Shown here one piece after another: positions 7,201 to 8,885 of a DNA stretch of 8,885 nt. The first letter of the stretch is position 1. Every line of letters starts with the position of its first letter. Origin of the DNA: JAOTYV01 sp041557595 (GTDB lineage: Bacteria; Pseudomonadota; Alphaproteobacteria; UBA8366); the NCBI GenBank assembly GCA_041557595.1, contig JBFFGE010000184.1:1-8885 (forward strand), given 5' to 3'. Both the position numbers and the translations under genes were made by a program. The notes beneath the pieces were generated by a model. The model did not search any database. It was not told where the DNA came from and saw only the letters and a list, made by a program, of their open reading frames with translations.

Positions 7201-7758
7201 ATGTTCGATGTCGACGCCTTTGCCGCAGATTGCCGGGCCGCTTTGAAGGAAGATTCCAGCCACAAGGCGGTGCGCGAGGTGGTTGCCCGCGCGGTTGCCG
7301 ATCCGGCGGCGCTGCTCAAGGGGCTCGGCGAGCCGGCGCATGCGGAAGTCCAGAAGCTGTACCATGCGGACAATCTAACGATCATCAACGTGATCTGGGG
7401 TCCGCATATGACGATCATGCCGCATAACCACGAAATGTGGGCGGTAATCGGTGTCTATACCGGCCGCGAGGACAACATCTTCTGGCGCCGCATCGAGGAT
7501 GCCGAGGACGGCCGCATAGAGGCGGCGGGCGCCCGCGATCTCGGTGTGCGGGACGCCGAACCGCTCGGGCGCGATATCATTCACTCGGTCACCAATCCGG
7601 TGCCGCGGCTGACTGGGGCGATTCACGTCTATGGCGGGGATTTCTTCGAGACGCCGCGCAGCGAATGGGATCCCGAGACGTTAGGCGAAGCGCCCTATGA
7701 CGTCGCCAAGACGATGCGGCTCTTCGAAGAGTCGAACGCACGACCAATAGTAGGATAA
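7201..7758 (+). CDS. Cysteine-dioxygenase-like cupin metalloenzyme (putative thiol dioxygenase)
   Basis: A 185-residue cytoplasmic double-stranded beta-helix protein resembling cysteine dioxygenase, 3-mercaptopropionate dioxygenase and 2-aminoethanethiol dioxygenase. These non-heme iron enzymes use three histidines to add O2 to a thiol, forming a sulfinate. The first cupin motif is MPHNHEMWAVIGVYTGRED (73-91), offering His75 and His77; the second is GRDIIHSVTNP (123-133), offering His128; AIHVYGGDF (140-148) matches the strand that is LHLYSPPF-like in known thiol dioxygenases. The N-terminal 60 residues are helical, as in that family. No Cys is seen near the position of the Cys-Tyr crosslink of mammalian cysteine dioxygenase, which most bacterial members also lack. 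A strong GAAGGAG lies 9 bases before the ATG. Divergence from the GGT-like gene suggests shared control and perhaps a shared thiol pathway (inference). The exact substrate is unknown. Confidence 0.82.
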   Translation: MFDVDAFAADCRAALKEDSSHKAVREVVARAVADPAALLKGLGEPAHAEVQKLYHADNLTIINVIWGPHMTIMPHNHEMWAVIGVYTGREDNIFWRRIEDAEDGRIEAAGARDLGVRDAEPLGRDIIHSVTNPVPRLTGAIHVYGGDFFETPRSEWDPETLGEAPYDVAKTMRLFEESNARPIVG

Positions 7759-8027
7759 GCCGCCATGTGCGTGCCCGAACACTACTATGTCGATTGCATT
7801 CGCCCATCGGCGCCGGCGCGCGTTCGGGCGTCCGGCGGCGCGCGCCCAAGAACTATGGCGCGGATCCTTCGGTGGCTTTCCCGACGGTTTCGCCGTCCGG
7901 TCGCTGTGCCGCCGCCCCGTGCTTCCTTTCCGGCGGCGCAAATTTTTCCGGTTCGTTAACCCTTTCTTTGGGAACGCCTGCGACGCTGACGCGGCATCTA
8001 CAACATGGTGTCGTCAACACAGCTGTC

Positions 8028-8032
8028 GGAGG
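8028..8032 (+). promoter_or_regulatory. Ribosome-binding site that fixes the GTG start of the lipoprotein
   Basis: GGAGG, 7 bases before GTG at 8040. It places the start exactly at a lipoprotein signal peptide. The open frame extends upstream to 7767, but those 91 codons are rich in Arg, Pro and Ser with no recognisable fold and would bury the lipobox in mid-protein. Confidence 0.75.
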
Positions 8033-8039
8033 TCCCGCC

Positions 8040-8636
8040 GTGATTCGATCCATCACCGGAAAGATCGCCATCCTGATCGCGACGGTGCTGCTCAGCGCTT
8101 GCGCGACAGCGGAGAGCGATCTGGTCATTGCGCCGCAACCCCTGCATCTGTCGCGCCCGCCCGCCTATCAACTCCAGGGCCATCTGGGACTGGATCTCCG
8201 CGCGCTGCATGACGGCGTCGTCGTGCGCCAGAAAACCGGTTTGACCGGCGGGGAGTACCAGGTGGCCGAGGCCAGCCGACGAATGATGGCCGACGCGGCG
8301 AAACACCTCTTCACCCAAATCACCGAAATCCCGCCGGCATCGACACGGAAGTTTCCGCGCGGCTATTTCGACATCGTCATCCAGCCCAAAGCCAAGAACA
8401 TCGCGGTCACCAGGACCGACGGCAGCACCGTCAATGTATCCATGGCCTTCGAACTCACCTATCACACGGGGCGCGGCAAGCTTCTCGGGTCGGAGACGCT
8501 GCACGGCGAAGGCAGCACGCAAGGATCCTTGATCCCGCAACCGGCCGACACCAAACGCGCCATCGCCGCCGCCCTCGAAGACATGGGCCGCCGTTTCGTG
8601 GAAGAAGTGCCGAATTCTAAATTCATCGGCGGCTAG
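8040..8636 (+). CDS. Hypothetical lipoprotein, GTG start
   Basis: A 198-residue protein with a clear lipoprotein signal: residues VIRSITGK, a hydrophobic core (IAILIATVLL, 9-18) and the lipobox LSAC with Cys21 as the lipidated residue. The mature part is about 178 residues. I do not recognise the family. It has alternating beta-type and helical stretches: a hydrophilic start (ATAESDLVIAPQPLHLS), a helix-rich segment around 82-106 (EYQVAEASRRMMADAAKHLF), a run of probable strands (GYFDIVIQPKAKNIAVTR, then STVNVSMAFELTYHT) and a closing helix (TKRAIAAALEDMGRRFVEE). This resembles in outline the small YajG- or LptE-type envelope lipoproteins, but no motif proves a link. Residue +2 after Cys is Ala, compatible with outer-membrane sorting. 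It follows the cupin gene by 281 bp, so it is probably transcribed separately. A strong hairpin lies 61 bp after its stop. Confidence 0.8.
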   Translation: MIRSITGKIAILIATVLLSACATAESDLVIAPQPLHLSRPPAYQLQGHLGLDLRALHDGVVVRQKTGLTGGEYQVAEASRRMMADAAKHLFTQITEIPPASTRKFPRGYFDIVIQPKAKNIAVTRTDGSTVNVSMAFELTYHTGRGKLLGSETLHGEGSTQGSLIPQPADTKRAIAAALEDMGRRFVEEVPNSKFIGG

Positions 8637-8697
8637 TCCAACCTGCCTTTAATTGGAATCAAGTACAGGCAGAAAAGTCGATCGATTCTACAAAGAT

Positions 8698-8737
8698 AGA
8701 GCGGCTTATGTGCGCCCGAATGGGCGCACGCCGCTCT
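8698..8737 (+). terminator. Strong bulged hairpin, possible terminator or leader structure
   Basis: Two stacked inverted repeats are visible. The inner stem is GTGCGCCC (8710-8717) with GGGCGCAC (8722-8729), closed by a GAAT loop. The outer stem is AGAGCGGC (8698-8705) with GCCGCTCT (8730-8737). The bases TTAT (8706-8709) bulge on the 5' side. All 16 pairs are Watson-Crick. There is no T-tract after it on the plus strand (CGCCGGG follows); on the minus strand ATCTTTG follows, a weak T-run. It lies between the co-directional lipoprotein and CDF genes, so a terminator for the former is simplest, but a leader element or a dyad operator for the metal exporter is possible. Confidence 0.5.
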
Positions 8738-8804
8738 CGCCGGGCGTCCTGCCAAGACCATTCATATCGACCGGACGCAGACCTGTGCTATGCCTTGGCG
8801 CGTC

Positions 8805-8885
8805 ATGAATGCGGGCCACACGCATAGCCACCCCCATCCCCCCGGCGCGGGGCACGTCCATAGCGGCGTGAACGAACGGCGCATC
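8805..8885 (+). CDS. N-terminus of a CDF-family cation (Zn/Co/Cd) efflux protein, 3'-truncated by window edge
   Basis: Only 27 codons are visible: MNAGHTHSHPHPP, then GAGHVHSGVNERRI. Six histidines alternate with other residues (5, 7, 9, 11, 17, 19), ending in NERRI. This is the pattern of the cytoplasmic His-rich tail that precedes TM1 in many cation diffusion facilitator proteins (CzcD, ZitB and DmeF type), which export divalent metals in exchange for protons. An in-frame ATG at 8790 would add MPWRV; neither start has a strong Shine-Dalgarno sequence, and 8805 is preferred because it fits the family tail. The transmembrane core lies outside the window, so the family call rests on the tail alone. 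A nickel- or cobalt-handling chaperone with a His-rich start is an alternative. Confidence 0.6.
   Translation, partial: MNAGHTHSHPHPPGAGHVHSGVNERRI

Noticed and set aside
7885..7900. Small GACGG/CCGTC hairpin in the gap after the cupin gene
   Set aside because: Only five pairs with no T-tract, about 130 bp past the stop; common by chance in GC-rich DNA.
7956..7975. TTAACC half-site (CtrA-like) and GGAAC box (EcfG-like -35) upstream of the lipoprotein
   Set aside because: The second CtrA half reads TTTG instead of TTAA, and no CGTT-type -10 box follows GGAAC at 16-17 bp; partial matches are expected by chance.
7767..8039. A 91-codon N-terminal extension of the lipoprotein frame starting at ATG 7767
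   Set aside because: Arg/Pro/Ser-rich sequence without a fold; the strong GGAGG before GTG 8040 and the lipobox at residue 21 show that translation begins at 8040.
8643..8672. CTGCCT...AGGCAG inverted repeat after the lipoprotein stop
   Set aside because: Six pairs around an 18-base loop is too weak to call a terminator next to the much stronger hairpin at 8698-8737.

Overview
The window is high-GC DNA (well over 60% G+C by eye) with codon use strongly biased to G/C in third positions. Its gene families are typical of an alphaproteobacterium, most likely Rhodospirillales-like: an RND pump, a TupA-type tungstate-binding protein, a GATAS-type SDR, a soluble GST, a GGT-like Ntn hydrolase, a cysteine-dioxygenase-like cupin, a lipoprotein and a CDF metal exporter. 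The taxonomic call is an inference from composition and gene content. I see no rRNA, tRNA, CRISPR array, insertion sequence or phage gene. Genes fill nearly all of the window, and the largest gene-free stretch is about 280 bp.

Layout: (1) 1-2448 (+) is the C-terminal three quarters of an RND-superfamily efflux pump, cut by the left edge. (2) 2452-3727 (-) is a two-gene unit read right to left: an unrecognised four-helix membrane protein, then a secreted TupA-like tungstate/oxyanion-binding protein. Its end meets the RND gene tail to tail with 3 bp between stop codons. No tupB or tupC (permease, ATPase) lies next to it. (3) 3909-5356 (+) is a probable operon of an SDR-fold protein and a glutathione-S-transferase-like protein, with a plausible promoter before the SDR. 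(4) 5366-7093 (-) is a gamma-glutamyltransferase-family protein that converges on the GST with a 9-bp gap. (5) 7201-7758 (+) is a thiol-dioxygenase-like cupin, divergent from the GGT-like gene across a 107-bp shared regulatory gap. (6) 8040-8636 (+) is a small lipoprotein starting at GTG. (7) A strong bulged hairpin lies at 8698-8737, and then comes the His-rich start of a CDF-family cation exporter cut by the right edge.

Functionally, the middle block (GST, GGT-like hydrolase, cysteine-dioxygenase-like cupin) suggests thiol or glutathione-conjugate handling. The GGT-like protein, however, lacks residues that canonical GGTs use to grip a gamma-glutamyl group, so its substrate may be a different amide. 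The SDR has an intact nucleotide-binding loop but lacks three of the four classical catalytic residues. The rest looks like ordinary accessory metabolism and transport. I did not find a clearly new multi-gene system. The best leads are the two enzyme-like proteins with altered active sites, the divergent GGT-like/cupin pair, and the TupA paired with an unknown membrane protein instead of its usual transporter.
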